A stretch of 64,000 nucleotides of DNA, from contig JAUCBJ010009133.1 in assembly GCA_032718475.1 (NCBI GenBank), forward strand, positions 1 to 64,000, given 5' to 3'. Position 1 is the first letter of the stretch; each line of letters opens with the position of its first letter. The position numbers and the translations under genes were made by a program. Below the pieces are notes generated by a model. That model ran no database searches, was not told where the DNA came from, and was given only the letters and a program-made list of their open reading frames with translations. This document shows positions 1 to 11,552 of the stretch, piece after piece. Source of the DNA: Nemertoderma westbladi (lineage: Eukaryota; Xenacoelomorpha; Nemertodermatida; Nemertodermatidae).

Positions 1-17
1 GTACTGAGTATAGCAAG
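1..17. repeat. Edge of 30-bp satellite
   Basis: The first 17 bases match part of the 30-bp satellite unit seen from 8.0 kb onward (GTACTGAGTATAGCAA). The RLE LINE copy that follows therefore also begins directly at satellite sequence. Confidence 0.6.
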
Positions 18-173
18 AATAGTGTCGACTGACTACCAACTGGTTACATGAGTTGGAGTACTGACAGCCTGAACTGTACTGCTGTACTGACTACTGCCTT
101 GACAACTGTCAGACTTTGTGGCATTGTTTCGCCTTTCTATTCGAGTGAACGCGTCACTGCAGCCGGCGTTTTG

Positions 174-1687
174 ATGGCAGCTTGTTGTAGCTGCAATGGA
201 TGGCCCGGGCGCTGCAAGAAATGTATATGCGTCAGGAATAGCTTGATGTGCTTATCGGATGCCCCAGGAAGAAACGGTAATTGCGAGAACAGCCAGCACC
301 CTTCCTCTCAACCTCTACCGGATCGCCACGAACCACCTTCGTTCTCCCAGACGTCAGTCTCACAGCCGCTTAACTCTTGCGCTGCTTTGGAAAGTCCAGC
401 GGAAGATACATTGATGGATCAGGACGAAACTATACTGGGTGGATCCCCGATCGTCCAGGATAATCCGCCCACTGCCAGTGCATCAGCATCATTGAACTCT
501 CCAGTTTGGTCTCCGGGCACAGCACGAGCGAGGGCCAGTGCCATCATATCTAGGATTTGGAGCCCCGGTATAGGGTCTGCTTTGGGGTCAGCAGTTAAAG
601 ACGTTATACTTCAGACCCCGAACTTTTCTGATCCCCGAGCTGTCCAGTCCGTTCCCTCAGCAGTCCAGTCTGGTCCCCCTTCAGTCCAGTCGGGTCCCCC
701 TGCAGTCCAGTCGGTGCGCCCAGCAGTCCAGTCTGGTCCCCCATCAGTCCAGTTGGGTCCCCCAGCAGATCAGTTGGGTCCCCCATCAGACCAGTCGGGT
801 CCATCAGGAGTCCAGTCGGGTCCCCCAGCAGTCCAGTCGGGTCCCCCATATGTCCAGTCCAGTCGGGTCGCCCAGCAGTCCCAGTCGGGTCCCCATCAGT
901 CCAGTCGGGTCCCCCAGCAGTCCAGTCGGGTCCCCCTTCAGACCAGTCGGCTCCCTCAGGAGTCCAGTCGGGTCCCCCAGCAGTCCAGTCGGATCCCCCA
1001 TCAGACCAGTCGGGTCCCCCATCAGTCCAGTCGGGTCCCCCTTCAGACCAGTCGGGTCCCCCATCAGTCCAGTCGGGTCCCCCTTCAGACCAGTCGGGTC
1101 CCTCAGGAGTCCAGTCGGGTCCCCCAGCAGTCCAGTTGGGTCCCCCATCAGACCAGTCGGGTCCCCCATCAGTCCAGTCGGGTCCCCCTTCAGACCAGTC
1201 GGGTCCCCCATCAGTCCAGTCGGGTCCCCCAGCAGTCCAGTCGGGTCCCCCTTCAGACCAATCGGGTCCCTCAGGAGTCCAGTCGGGTCCCCCAGCAGTC
1301 CAGTCAGGTCCCCCATCAGACCAGTCGGGTCCCTCAGGAGTCCAGTTGGGTCCCCCAGCAGTCCAGTCGGGTCCCCCTTCAGACCAGTCGGGTCCCCCTT
1401 CAGTCCGGTCGGGTCCCCCAGCAATCCAGCAGGGTTCCCCACCAGTCCAGTTGGCACCCTCAGCATCTATCGGTCGACCTCTGTCATCCTCCCTGTCCAG
1501 TGTTGGACTCACTTCAACAAGTCGAGTCGACTCCGCGGTATGGTTCAATGAATCCTTGCCCAGGCACCAAATAATAGAGTCAATCAACACAGTGTACAAC
1601 AGCATAGTACATTGGAGGCCAAACCTATTCCTAGTTCCTCAGGGGGCCCGCAGAGATTTCTCGGTTGTTGGTGCTGGCAATCAGTGA
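174..1687 (+). pseudogene. RLE-type LINE copy A, N-terminal part (CXC-like domain plus Gln/Pro repeat)
   Basis: The frame is open from an ATG at 48, but the conserved part starts at the ATG at 174 (MAACCSC). About 40 residues follow with regularly spaced cysteines (CCSC, CKKCIC, C, C), like a CXC/tesmin-type zinc-binding module. Copy B has the same module at 7653, so it is probably the element's nucleic-acid-binding N-terminus. A Ser/Pro-rich linker leads into a 7-residue repeat (QSGPPSV type) encoded by a 21-bp minisatellite. An indel near 860-895 shifts the frame, so the original frame resumes in the stretch ending at 1687. That stretch contains HWRPNLFLVPQG, which I recall as typical of this LINE family just upstream of the reverse transcriptase. 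The palm domain is missing: sequence resumes at 1800 in the RT thumb region. The copy is therefore internally deleted and dead. Confidence 0.6.
640..1455 (+). repeat. 21-bp minisatellite inside the LINE ORF
   Basis: Units of the form CAGTCGGGTCCCCCATCAGTC-like sequence repeat about 38 times with small substitutions and one frame-breaking indel near 870. The length is a multiple of three and stops are rare, so three forward and two reverse frames are open. Only the QSGPP frame is continuous with the Cys-rich domain. Confidence 0.85.
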
Positions 1688-1795
1688 CAATCCACTACAT
1701 GAGGTCGCCCTCACGGCAATGATGATATTGCCAGCTCTCCTCTTACAGAAACCGAGTCGGTCTTCCACCATGGCCACACACCGGCACATTCTCCA

Positions 1796-3146
1796 ATGCT
1801 AATGCCGTCTAGTGAGCTGGATGGAAGCAAAGGTCCTCTCTTCGGCTACTTCCCATCCAAGTGTCACCTCACAGTGAAACCAGCAATGTTGGAAGAGGCT
1901 GAGATTCTTTTCGCCAACACTGGTGTCGCCATCAACACGACAGGCCATGAGCTACTCGGCGGAGTTGTTGGTACTGAGGAGTATCGCACCACGTTCCTAG
2001 AAGAGAAGGCCGAGGAGTCCGCCATGGAAGTGGATCGTCTCACGGGGGTGGCAGCAGTGGACCCCCACTGTGCGTACGCGGGCCTCGCGTTTGGCCTTGC
2101 CTGTTGGTGGCGGTTCATCACCCGTGTTGTATCCACCAATTCAGCCCATCTCACCCTGTTGGAGGAAGCTGTAAATCGATTCCTTTGCCGCCTCACTGAT
2201 CGGCCTGCCATCTCAAAAGAGGAACGCCTGTTACTTTCCCTGCCAGTCTGTGACGGGGGTATCGGCATTCCTGTGCCCACTGACCTGTCACATCAGTATA
2301 CCACCTCGCTTTGGGTCTGTGAGCCATTCATCAGCGCCACACCAGATACAATGGCGCAGGTCCTGGAGAAACAAAAGGAAGTGGTGGGCAGGTTGAAGGT
2401 AGAGGCACTGCTCCAGTCGATGGAAAAGAGAGAGGAAGTGGTGGGAATGTTATCTCCTCCCCAGCGGCGGCTCCACGGACTGACCACCGAAAAGGGCGCT
2501 TCTATCTGGCTCAACACCAAGCCACTCATCCTCCAGGACACCCACTTGGACAAGGGTGAATTCAGGGATGCCCTGTGCCTCCGTTATGGGTGGATGCCAA
2601 AGTCTCTACCGTCTCATTGTGTCTGTGGGGAGCGATTTTCTCCTACCCACGTTCTGTCGTGCCCCACTGAAGGATTTCCTTCCATCAGGCACGACGAGAT
2701 CGGGGCTTTGTCGCTGATGCTCTGACGGAGCTGTCACATAATGTGGCTGTGGAGCCAGTCCTCCAACCGCTAACGAGCGAGCAGTTTGAACACGCAGCAC
2801 TTCAACGGACCAGCTGGCGAGATTGGACGTCTCAGTGAGTGGCTTCTGTGGCAATCGGTTCCAGAAGACGTTCCTGGTCGTCTCAGTCTTCAATCCACTG
2901 ACAGAAACTAATGCTGTCATGTCCCTACCGTCAGCCCACCTTTACCATGAAGCGCAGAAGAACCTAAAGTATCAGGAACGAGTGAGGGAGGTGGAACACG
3001 CCACCTTCATGCCTCTGATATTCTCCGCGTTTGGTGGTATGGTGCCTTCAGCCATACATCTGGTGAAGCGGTTGGCGCACCGCCTGGCGGAGAAGCGAGA
3101 AACGTGGTATGCGGAGTGCATCACATGCACATGTACATCACAATAA
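1796..3146 (+). pseudogene. RLE-type LINE copy A, RT thumb and C-terminal endonuclease remnant
   Basis: The translated frame 1796-2725 aligns by eye with copy C at 10.1-11.5 kb. It shows the GPLFGYFPSKCHLTVK block just after the RT active site, then GGVVG, then a C-terminal Cys/His cluster CVCGERFSPTHVLSC followed by RHDEI. A cluster C-x-C-x7-H-x3-C plus RH(N/D)E, followed by an Asp/Lys-containing domain, is the arrangement of restriction-like endonucleases in R2-type LINEs; the assignment is inference. Frame shifts near 2700 and 2815 break it, and the remaining C-terminal piece (LDVSVSGF onward) ends at 3146. The RT catalytic Asp-Asp motif lies in the deleted part. Confidence 0.6.
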
Positions 3147-3288
3147 AAGTATTACAGTAGTCCTACCAGTACAACCATGGCTCCCATGCTGATCTAAATA
3201 CTGCTTGGCAGCCCAGCACCGTCCTCAAACCCCTGCCCACTTCTCCACTTCACCCGCGAGCCCCGTAGACAAAGGGAGGCCCCGTGAA

Positions 3289-5756
3289 TTATCGCGAACT
3301 GGACGCGATTTCAGACCCAGCCATCGTGGTGCTGAATGGTCGCCCCCAGGAACGGTGTAGCCTATCAGCCAAGATACAGAGGAGGTGGTTCGCCTGCGGA
3401 GCGAGTACGCTGTCACAGGACGCAACAATCGGAGAGAAGTCACCCCGTCGTGCCATCACTGCTTCCGCGTACAGCCGCTTCTTTTGGTCTATTTGCGTGC
3501 GACCCACATAGGACCCGGCGTCAGGGTTGATAACCTGAATGTCTATCAACGCCTGGGTCTGTGGGTTTAGCGCACCCCGTATCCCCACGTCGCACCGGAG
3601 ACCTGCGGCACCCTCAACTCCGTGAGCTCTCGGACAACCGGCTCGCAGAATACGTTACGAGGTCTGAAAGCCATAGCCAACCATGTCCCGTAGTTCGTTA
3701 TGGCGCTGTATAACGAGGCCGCCTTTTTTACAATTTAAACCGTGGTTTAAATCGAAGGCGGCCCCGCACCCGTCGCACCGGCTCGGCACCGCCGCCAGGG
3801 GGCGGCCGTATCGGATCGCCAGCGCATCCCGGAACTCCAGGGGGTCAAGTCCATCTGGTGGTCGGCCATGGGCAGGGAGGAGATCCACCCACTCGAACGG
3901 AAGTCGGCGGTACGTTGTAAAGTCCGCCGGCGATCCGGTGGTAGTTCCTCCAGCACAGCTTCCAAGTTGGATTTCTCCCTCCCAAGCTGCTGCTCCCTCC
4001 TTCCTTGCCTGCTGTAGACAACCGAGGTGTTGCGTGTTGGAGCACTCGCGGTGTCCAAAAATGGACTCGGCGAGGGATCTGGTTCCCTCCTGCGATACGG
4101 CGTATGAATGTGGGGCCTCGGTTGCGGGATTCTGCAGTCCCATTCCTGCCATCCGTAGGGAGAGGGCGAACAGACTGCGTGCGTTGGAGGAGATTGGGCT
4201 GCCAAAGACGGCCGGCAGGAATCTCTGTACGATTGCCTCCTCCAGTGGCTGGTACACATCACCACAATCAGGGGATACCCGCTGTAGGTAGGCCCACTCC
4301 CTCTGGAGGGAGCAGGCCATGGCGGCGAATGCGGCTTAGGGCTGGGACTCCGCCATCTCGGCGAGACGGTCCACCGAGGCTACCCAGGCAGCAACCTTGG
4401 CGCGAACAAAACCCTTCCTTTCAGCGTCTCCAGCAAGAAATCCCCCGAGGAATTGATTTCCCATCACAATGTTCACGGAATGGCCTGCGAACACTCCTTC
4501 TGCTTCCTCCATGAATTGGGGAGCTACCACGAGGTAGCATTTGCTGGGTTTGGGGAAGTATCCGAGGGTTGGGCCGAACCACTGCAATTCGAGGAACCAC
4601 GCAAGGATGAGTTGCAGTTTACCAGCCGCAGACGAGTCATCGGTGAACCAATTCTGGAGTACAGGCGGCTTCCGGAGGCGGTGGATGAGGGGGAGGATAC
4701 CTGAGGAGTACTCCAGCATCGCGAGGGGGTCTCCTTGAGTGGTTCCCTCCTTGCAGAATAGTATCTCCTCTGTCCCGCGGATGGTTAGGATACTGTGCCC
4801 CCTGTAGCAATTAAATAGAAACAGGGAGCACCTGGCCATAGCTGGCGGGCGTTCCGCAACGCAGCCGTCCGGTTCAGCAATTTGATTGCGTTGGACGCGT
4901 CAATGAGGAGAACCCCCCAGCCGTCCTCCTTCCGCACCTCGAACAGCTCCACCATCGTGTGGACGGCGGCCTCGACCCCGGCTGACGTGCCGGCGGAGAG
5001 CTGCTCGGTGCCGCAGGTTGCAGTGACGTCATCGCCCATCCACGTCATCCGCTTCCGCCATGGATCGGCCGAGAATCCGCCGCAGACATTCCCCGATGCC
5101 GATCGGGTGGACCCCCGGGCACTTGTCCAGGGCGATCAAACGGCAGGACATCAGGGCGCGCACCGACTCCCAGGGTACGACTGAGTTCGCGAGGGCTCTC
5201 GCTATTCCCGCGACTGAGTCATGTAGGCGTTCACTGTGGGCACCATACCGGAGGAGGAAGTCGCCCCACCGCGTTGAGTCCGTCCCGGCAGGTCCGGCGC
5301 CGCCGTGTAGTCGGTGCGCTGCAGTCTCGATATGCGAGGGTGTGATCTCCACATCCACTCGAGTAGGGAGGTCCTGGTCGGTTTGGATTAGAGATTCTGG
5401 CGGGGGTGGGGAAGCAGGGGGATGCTTGGCTCGTAAAAGGTCAATGACCTTAACCTTCTGCCCTCCCATATCCAACCCATCATTGGGATCTAACACTCCC
5501 CCACTCTCCCGACTCGTTACCCATCTTACTGCGCGGCGGATCTTCCCTTCCAGCATAAACCGAGTGAACACACGGACAGTGTTCTCTTTGTCATCCTCGG
5601 CCGACTTACGTTTACCATTCTGACCCTTCCCAAACTTAAGGGCGCTGCGTTCGGCCTCTTGAAGCAACGCCTCAAGCTGCCCAGACCTCCACATCTCCAG
5701 TCTACGTATTAGAAGGCGATGGATATCAGCTGCCTTCATGACCTTTGGGTCACGGA
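3289..5756 (-). pseudogene. RLE-type LINE copy B: reverse transcriptase and C-terminal endonuclease region
   Basis: Minus-strand frames in order: 5756-5029 (pre-RT and fingers, with LIALDKCPGVHPIGIGE), 5048-4785 (LLIDASNAIKLLNR, the first catalytic Asp region), 4839-4336 (EGTTQGDPLAM and FTDD, where most RTs have YADD or FADD), 4320-3655 (thumb, then CDGCGAAFDLNHGLNC and RHNE) and 3588-3289 (IDIQVINPDAGSY and a Lys/Tyr-rich stretch). The order RT, then C-x2-C-x7-H-x3-C, then RHN, then an Asp-containing domain matches R2-type LINEs with a restriction-like endonuclease. The frames do not join without at least four shifts, so the copy is a pseudogene. The clade name within RLE LINEs is not settled. 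Confidence 0.6.
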
Positions 5757-5762
5757 GGAGAA

Positions 5763-6816
5763 CTACTACTACTAGGATCGGCATGCTGCATTGCAGCTGC
5801 ATTTTTAAGAATGCTGTGCCGGCTTGTCAACAAAATTGCACCGCCACAACTCCCTATCACCCATGACATTTGCTAGATCATCCGCATCTTTAAGGCCAGT
5901 GTCCTTTAAGATGCGTCTCAAGAAAGTCATGGGCTGTCCACCATGCTTATTCACTCCATGAGGCTGCCAAAGTACAAGATTATGCACTGGCTGGTCCTCA
6001 CGGCGAAAGCAATGTCCTGCAAAGCGGAGGCGATTTTGTTCCAGTGTCAAGCTTGGGGGAACCAATGAGACACCTCCAAAGTTATATAGTGTCTGGTTGG
6101 AGATGTGTGCATTGTACTTGACACAATGAACCCGGCGTAGCATTCTTGTGAATGTGCCATCCAGAGATTTGGTGTCCTCAGCAGTTAGAGCCCAGCATGG
6201 ACTCCCGTAGAGGAGTACTGGAACTACTGCTGCTCTAAATAATCGGACCTTAAGTTTCCGATTAATTCTCGGTGACTTCCAAATCCTGGAAAGCCTATTC
6301 AAGGCAGCCCATGCCTTTCCCTTACGTATTCGAAGGTCCTCACCTGACTTCCGGATCCATGATCCCAGGTAACAGAAGTCGTCCACATGCTCAAGCATAC
6401 CATCCTTTGAGCTTATGCTCATCCGATCAGAGACTTGCTGAGGACTTTCAAAGTTAACTGTCAGAATTTTGGTCTTTCTGGAGTTAATAAAAAGACCAAC
6501 ACTAGAAGCAGCATGCTCTAATGAGCTGAGGAGCCGTTGGGCTCCCTCTAATGATTCTGAGAGTACTCCTGAGTCATCAGCAAAGTCTAGATCAGTTAAG
6601 TACTTGGCAGGATTTCATCGACTTCTGGAGCCAGTAGGTGGAGTTATCATCACCCCATCATTATTATAATGATCTAAGGACATGCGTAGAACATAGTCAA
6701 CCACAATAATGAACAAGAATGGTGCAAGTGTGTCTCCTTGGAGGACGCCCCATAACACTTCAAATGGTTCTGTGTCACCGTCAACAGTAGACACAAATGT
6801 TGTCGAACCATCATAT
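5763..6816 (-). mobile_element. 5'-truncated RTE-like LINE inserted in copy B, with target-site duplication
   Basis: A 1054-bp segment is flanked by GGAGAA on both sides (5757-5762 and 6817-6822). It reads on the minus strand as the C-terminal half of an RTE-like reverse transcriptase: a frame at 6422-5805 (205 aa) contains LLYGSPCWALTAED and the RLRFAGHCFR block characteristic of RTE-type LINE C-termini. It ends with a (TAG)n tail at 5763-5774. The 5' end is cut inside the RT palm, as expected from incomplete target-primed reverse transcription. The copies at 33.6 kb and 60.7 kb are the same family, nearly identical by eye. Confidence 0.85.
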
Positions 6817-7056
6817 GGAGAAGCAGCGACTCGGCTAACATGATCTGCTCCAAACGCGCATTGGCGGCGTTGTGCTGCAGCCCCGTTAAGAAGGCCCTCG
6901 ACTCTGCTGCCAGCAGCTGGACTACATCTCTCCCTACAGCGCCCCCTGGCAGTCTATACTTTGCACCACACAGCTGGGTAGCTCATCTCCACTGATGGAG
7001 GAGACAATCCGGCGCGGGCCCCTTCCCAGCCAAGGGGGCCCCAAAAGCTCTCACCA

Positions 7057-7653
7057 TCAGGTCCTGCGGGTCCGTGTTGACGGGTGGGTTCGTACTCCAG
7101 TGCAAGATACAACACCCGGCTGCGTAAGAGACACCAACTGAGTAGGGGGACCCAAGAACTGAGTAGGGGGATCCTTCTGTGTAGGGGGATCCAACTGAGT
7201 AGGGGAACCCAAGTACTGAGTAGGGGGATCCGTCCGGCTAGGGGGACCCAACAGAGTTCCAACACCCGGTTGCGTAAGGGACACCAACTGAGTAGGGGGA
7301 CCCAAGAACCGAGGAGGGGGTACCGTCTGACTAGAGGGATCCGGTTGAGTAGGGGGATCCGACTGAGTAGGGGAGCCCGTCAGAGTTTCATCGAGGTCCT
7401 TGAACGTATCATCTAGTTCAGGTTCGGTCGTCATCTGATCCACTGGTTGAGACAGAAAGATTGGAGGAACAACATCCCGACTGGGTAGCGGCTGCGAATA
7501 CGATTCTGTCAGCACTGCCGACCCCGCTCTGTTGTCGCACTTGCCATTCTTCCCCAGCGCACAGCTGGTGCACTGTTCGCCGGCCTTTATGCAGCCGCAC
7601 TTCTTGGTCTTACAGCGACCCAAACTGCAGCCGCAACAGGCTGACATTCTCAA
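7057..7653 (-). pseudogene. RLE-type LINE copy B, Cys-rich N-terminus
   Basis: The ATG at 7653 opens a 198-codon frame. Residues 5-44 hold eleven cysteines in CxC and CxxC spacing (CCGC, CKTKKCGC, CTSC, GKCDN), parallel to the module at 174 in copy A. A Ser/Pro/Thr/Gln-rich stretch follows, with repeats such as PTQLDPPTQ and LVSLTQPGV. In copy A the same position is filled by an unrelated QSGPP repeat, so the domain is conserved while the linker is not. The frame closes at 7057, before the pre-RT region at 6960-6823, so at least one shift separates them. Confidence 0.6.
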
Positions 7654-7770
7654 AATACGCCACTCGAAATACGATGGAACCGCTTATTCAGTCATGTATT
7701 ACAGTCTTTACAACAATACTGACGTACTACAGTAACAGGTCCTCAGTAGCCTGAACTTACTTATCAATTA

Positions 7771-8004
7771 GTTAGTTTTTTTTTTTTTTTTTTTTTTTTT
7801 TTTGTAGCTGTAGTACATATCCACTGCAAAAATGCTTCAGTAGCTGTTGTACATACTGTATCTTTTTTTTTTTTTTTTTTTTACCATTCTCAAGGTTATT
7901 ATTATTAAACATAAGAAACAATTCAAATCGTTACAAAAGAACAGTACAGCACATACAAAATACAGTTAGTTAGTCAGTTAGTTAGTTAGCAATAATCAGC
8001 TCGT
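7771..8004. other. Poly-T tracts and AT-rich spacer
   Basis: Two long T runs (about 7770-7803 and 7863-7882) flank a short unique stretch, followed by GTTAGTTAGT-like repeats leading into the satellite. The T runs could be the tails of small minus-strand retrocopies. No coding frame is seen. Confidence 0.5.
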
Positions 8005-9994
8005 AATTGTAAGTTAGTACTGATTATAGCAACCAATTGTAAGTTAGTACTGAGTATAGCAACCAATGGTAAGTTAGTACTGAGTATAACAACCAATTGT
8101 AAGTTAGTAATGAGTATAGCAACCAATTGTAAGTTAGTACTGAGTATATCAACCAATTGTAAGTTAGTACTGAGTATAGCAACCAATTGTAAGTTAGTAC
8201 TGAGTATAGCAACCAATGGTAAGTTAGTACTGAGTATAGCAACCAATGGTAAGTTAGTACTGATTATAGCAACCAATGGTAAGTTAGTACTGATTATAGC
8301 AACCAATTGTAAGTTAGTACTGATTATAGCAACCAATTGTAAGTTAGTAAGTACTGAGTATAGCAACCAATGGTAAGTTAGTAAGTACTGAGTATAGCAA
8401 CCAATGGTAAGTTAGTACTGATTATAGCAACCAATGGTAAGTTAGTACTGATTATAGCAACCAATTGTAAGTTAGTACTGATTATAGCAACCAATTGTAA
8501 GTTAGTAAGTACTGAGTATAGCAACCAATTGTAAGTTAGTAAGTACTGAGTATAGCAACCAATGGTAAGTTAGTAAGTACTGAGTATAACAACCAATTGT
8601 AAGTTAGTACTGAGTATAGCAACCAATGGTAAGTTAGTACTGAGTATAACAACCAATTTTAAGTTAGTAATGAGTATAGCAACCAATTGTAAGTTAGTAC
8701 TGAGTATATCAACCAATTGTAAGTTAGTACTGAGTATAGCAACCAATTGTAAGTTAGTACTGAGTATAGCAACCAATGGTAAGTTAGTACTGAGTATAGC
8801 AACCAATGGTAAGTTAGTACTGATTATAGCAACCAATGGTAAGTTAGTACTGATTATAGCAACCAATTGTAAGTTAGTACTGATTATAGCAACCAATTGT
8901 AAGTTAGTAAGTACTGAGTATAGCAACCAATGGTAAGTTAGTACTGATTATAGCAACCAATTGTAAGTTAGTATTGATTATAGCAACCAATTGTAAGTTA
9001 GTACTGAGTATAGCAACCAATGGTAAGTTAGTACTGAGTATAGCAACCAATGGTAAGTTAGTACTGAGTATAACAACCAATTGTAAGTTAGTAATGAGTA
9101 TAGCAACCAATTGTAAGTTAGTACTGAGTATATCAACCAATTGTAAGTTAGTACTGATTATAGCAACCAATGGTAAGTTAGTACTGAGTATAGCAACCAA
9201 TGGTAAGTTAGTGCTGATTATAGCAACCAATTGTAAGTTAGTACTGAGTATAGCAACCAATGGTAAGTTAGTACTGAGTATAGCAACCAATTGTAAGTTA
9301 GTACTGAGTATAGCAACCAATGGTAAGTTAGTACTGAGTATATCAACGAATTGTAAGTTAGTACTGAGTATAGCAACCAATGGTAAGTTAGTACTGATTA
9401 TAGCAACCAATTGTAAGTTAGTATTGATTATAGCAACCAATTGTAAGTCAGTACTGAGTATAGCAACCAATTGTAAGTTAGTACTGAGTATAGCAACCAA
9501 TGGTAAGTTAGTACTGAGTATAGCAACCAATGGTAAGTTAGTACTGAGTATATCAACGAATTGTAAGTTAGTACTGAGTATAGCAACCAATGGTAAGTTA
9601 GTACTGAGTATAACAACCAATTGTAAGTTAGTACTGAGTATATCAACCAATTGTAAGTTAGTACTGAGTATAGCAACCAATGGTAAGTTAGTACTGAGTA
9701 TAACAACCAATTGTAAGTTAGTAATGAGTATAGCAACCAATTGTAAGTTAGTACTCTGAGTATATCAACCAATGGTAAGTTAGTACTGAGTATAGCAACC
9801 AATGGTAAGTTAGTACTGATTATAGCAACCAATTGTAAGTTAGTACTGAGTATAGCAACCAATGGTAAGTTAGTACTGATTATAGCAACCAATTGTAAGT
9901 TAGTATTGATTATAGCAACCAATAAAGTTAGTACTGATTATAGCAACCAATTGTAAGTTAGTACTGATTATAGCAACCAATTGTAAGTTAGTAT
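8005..9994 (+). repeat. 30-bp satellite, block 1
   Basis: About 66 tandem units with core GTAAGTTAGTACTGA(T/G)TATAGC followed by AACCAAT(G/T)G. Two variant positions (GATTATA or GAGTATA; CAATGG or CAATTG) shuffle between units. Occasional 34-bp units carry an extra GTAA. A roughly 350-bp stretch starting near 8040 recurs with the same unit order about 560 bp downstream, near 8600, showing segmental duplication. Neither strand has stops in the repeat frame, so long low-complexity ORFs arise on both strands; none looks like a gene. Confidence 0.95.
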
Positions 9995-10002
9995 GCTGTA
10001 AG

Positions 10003-11552
10003 TTGCTATCGGAGATCGCTGCCGCCTGCGTGGTGAACCAGAAATGGTTCGCCGATGACGGCAACGCGGCGGGTGCCCTCCGGGAGCTAAGGAAGATGTG
10101 GGACGTGGTGGTAACGCGTGGTCCGCTGTACGGGTACTACCCGTCCAAGTGCCACCTGACGGTGAAGTCGGAGAAACTGGCGGAAGCAGAGGAGATATTC
10201 GCGGGAACCGGGATCGTCATCTCCACGGGGGGGAACAAACTCCTAGGCGGTGTGGTGGGGTCTGCCGAGTACCGCCAGGCCTACATCACCTCCAAGGTCG
10301 AGGAGTTCGTCGCAGAGGTCGACCGACTCGGCGACATCGCCAGCATCGACCCCCACTGCGCCTACTCTAACCTGGCGCTGGGGTTGTCCTGTCGCTGGCG
10401 GTTCCTCGCGAGGGTGGTCCCATCCATTTCGATGACCTTGAGGGCGCAGTTCTGCGATGTCTGTGCAAGATCGCCGACCGCCCCTCGATCCCAGACAACG
10501 AACGCCAGCTCCTCTCTCTACCCATAAGGAACGGCGGTTTGGGTATTCCTCTCCCCTCAGACCTCACCAACCAGTTTGCGAACTCCTGCCGGGTCTGCGA
10601 ACCGCTAGAGGGTGCGACAGCCGAGACCATGTCAGACGTCAGGGAGGATCAGAACCATATCACTAATCTGATAAAGGCTGAATCCTTCGTGGCGTCTAAG
10701 ACCAAAACAACAGAATGTCATGGTCAGCTGTCGGAGTCCCAACAGAATCTGAGGGAGCTGGTGTCGGAGAAGGGGGCTTCAGCTTGGTTGAACTCAAAAC
10801 CGGTCACCCTTCACAAAACTCACCTGTCTAAGGAAGAGTTCCGCGACGCTCTGTGTCTGCGCTACGGCTGGCAACCGAAGTCGCTCCCTTCTCGTTGTGT
10901 CTGTGGGGAACGATTTTCCCCTTCACACGTCCTGTCGTGCCCCACCGGGGGTTATCCCTCGATAAGGCACAACGAGATACGCGATTTCGTTGCCGATGCG
11001 CTAACCGAAGTAGCCCACAACGTCGCAGTAGAGCCAACACTCCAGCCTCTAACAGGTGAGGAGTTCACCCACAGATCCACCTCCACAGAAGATCAGGCGA
11101 GGTTGGACGTCTCTGTCAGCGGGTTCTGGGGTGGCCGGTTCGAGAAGACTTACTTCGACGTCTCGGTCTACAACCCTCTAGCGGCCACCAACGCAGCCAT
11201 GACCACCGAGGGCGCTTATTCCCACCACGAGGCGCGGAAACGCCTGAAGTACGAGGAGCGCATCCGAGAGGTCGAACTGTCGTCGTTTGTGCCTCTGATA
11301 CTTTCAGCCTTTGGTGGTACCGCGCCAGCGATGCAACAGTTCGTTAAGCGTTTATCGCTTAAACTCTCGGATCGTCGCGACCTCAGCTACTCTGAGTGTA
11401 TCTGCTGGACGCGGAGGAAGATAAGCTTCGCGCTTCTCCGCTCCAGTTTGATGTGTCTCCGTGGAGCGAGATCCGCCACCAAACGCCCTGTTTATCATCA
11501 GGTGTCCGCAGACTCGATTCGCCTGACTAACGCTGATACCAACACCGGCTAG
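10003..11552 (+). pseudogene. RLE-type LINE copy C: RT thumb and C-terminal endonuclease-like domain
   Basis: The first frame has FADDG near residue 22, GPLYGYYPSKCHLTVK, a GGVVG block and RWRFLARVVP. After a shift near 10430 the second frame carries LSLPIRNGGLGIPLP, FRDALCLRYGWQPKSLPSRC, the Cys/His cluster CVCGERFSPSHVLSC, RHNEIRDF, then FDVSVYNP and a Lys/Tyr/Glu-rich stretch. This is the cleanest view in the window of the C-terminal domain. The cluster and RHN order match R2-type restriction-like endonucleases (family knowledge), and the Asp in FDVSV with downstream Lys are the likely catalytic residues (inference). One frameshift and the missing 5' half make it nonfunctional. Confidence 0.65.

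Larger units (their letters stand above)
3190..7770 (-). mobile_element. RLE-type LINE copy B, minus strand, interrupted by an RTE-like LINE
   Basis: Read on the minus strand this is the most complete member of the RLE LINE family here: Cys-rich N-terminus (7653), Pro/Thr/Gln repeat, conserved pre-RT region, RT, and Cys/His plus endonuclease-like C-terminus ending near 3290. It lies tail to tail with copy A. A 1.05-kb RTE-like LINE interrupts it at 5763-6816, and removing that insert brings an LLL-R-D-P-K-V stretch together in one frame. Several frameshifts elsewhere show it is inactive. Poly-T tracts at 7770-7803 and 7863-7882 lie upstream of it, next to the satellite. Confidence 0.6.

Noticed and set aside
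604-1605. 333-codon minus-strand frame rich in Asp/Gly/Pro/Trp
   Set aside because: It is antisense of the 21-bp minisatellite and has no link to the conserved Cys-rich module, which is on the plus strand.
8005-9994. CRISPR-like array
   Set aside because: Units are contiguous without unique spacers and the region is eukaryotic.
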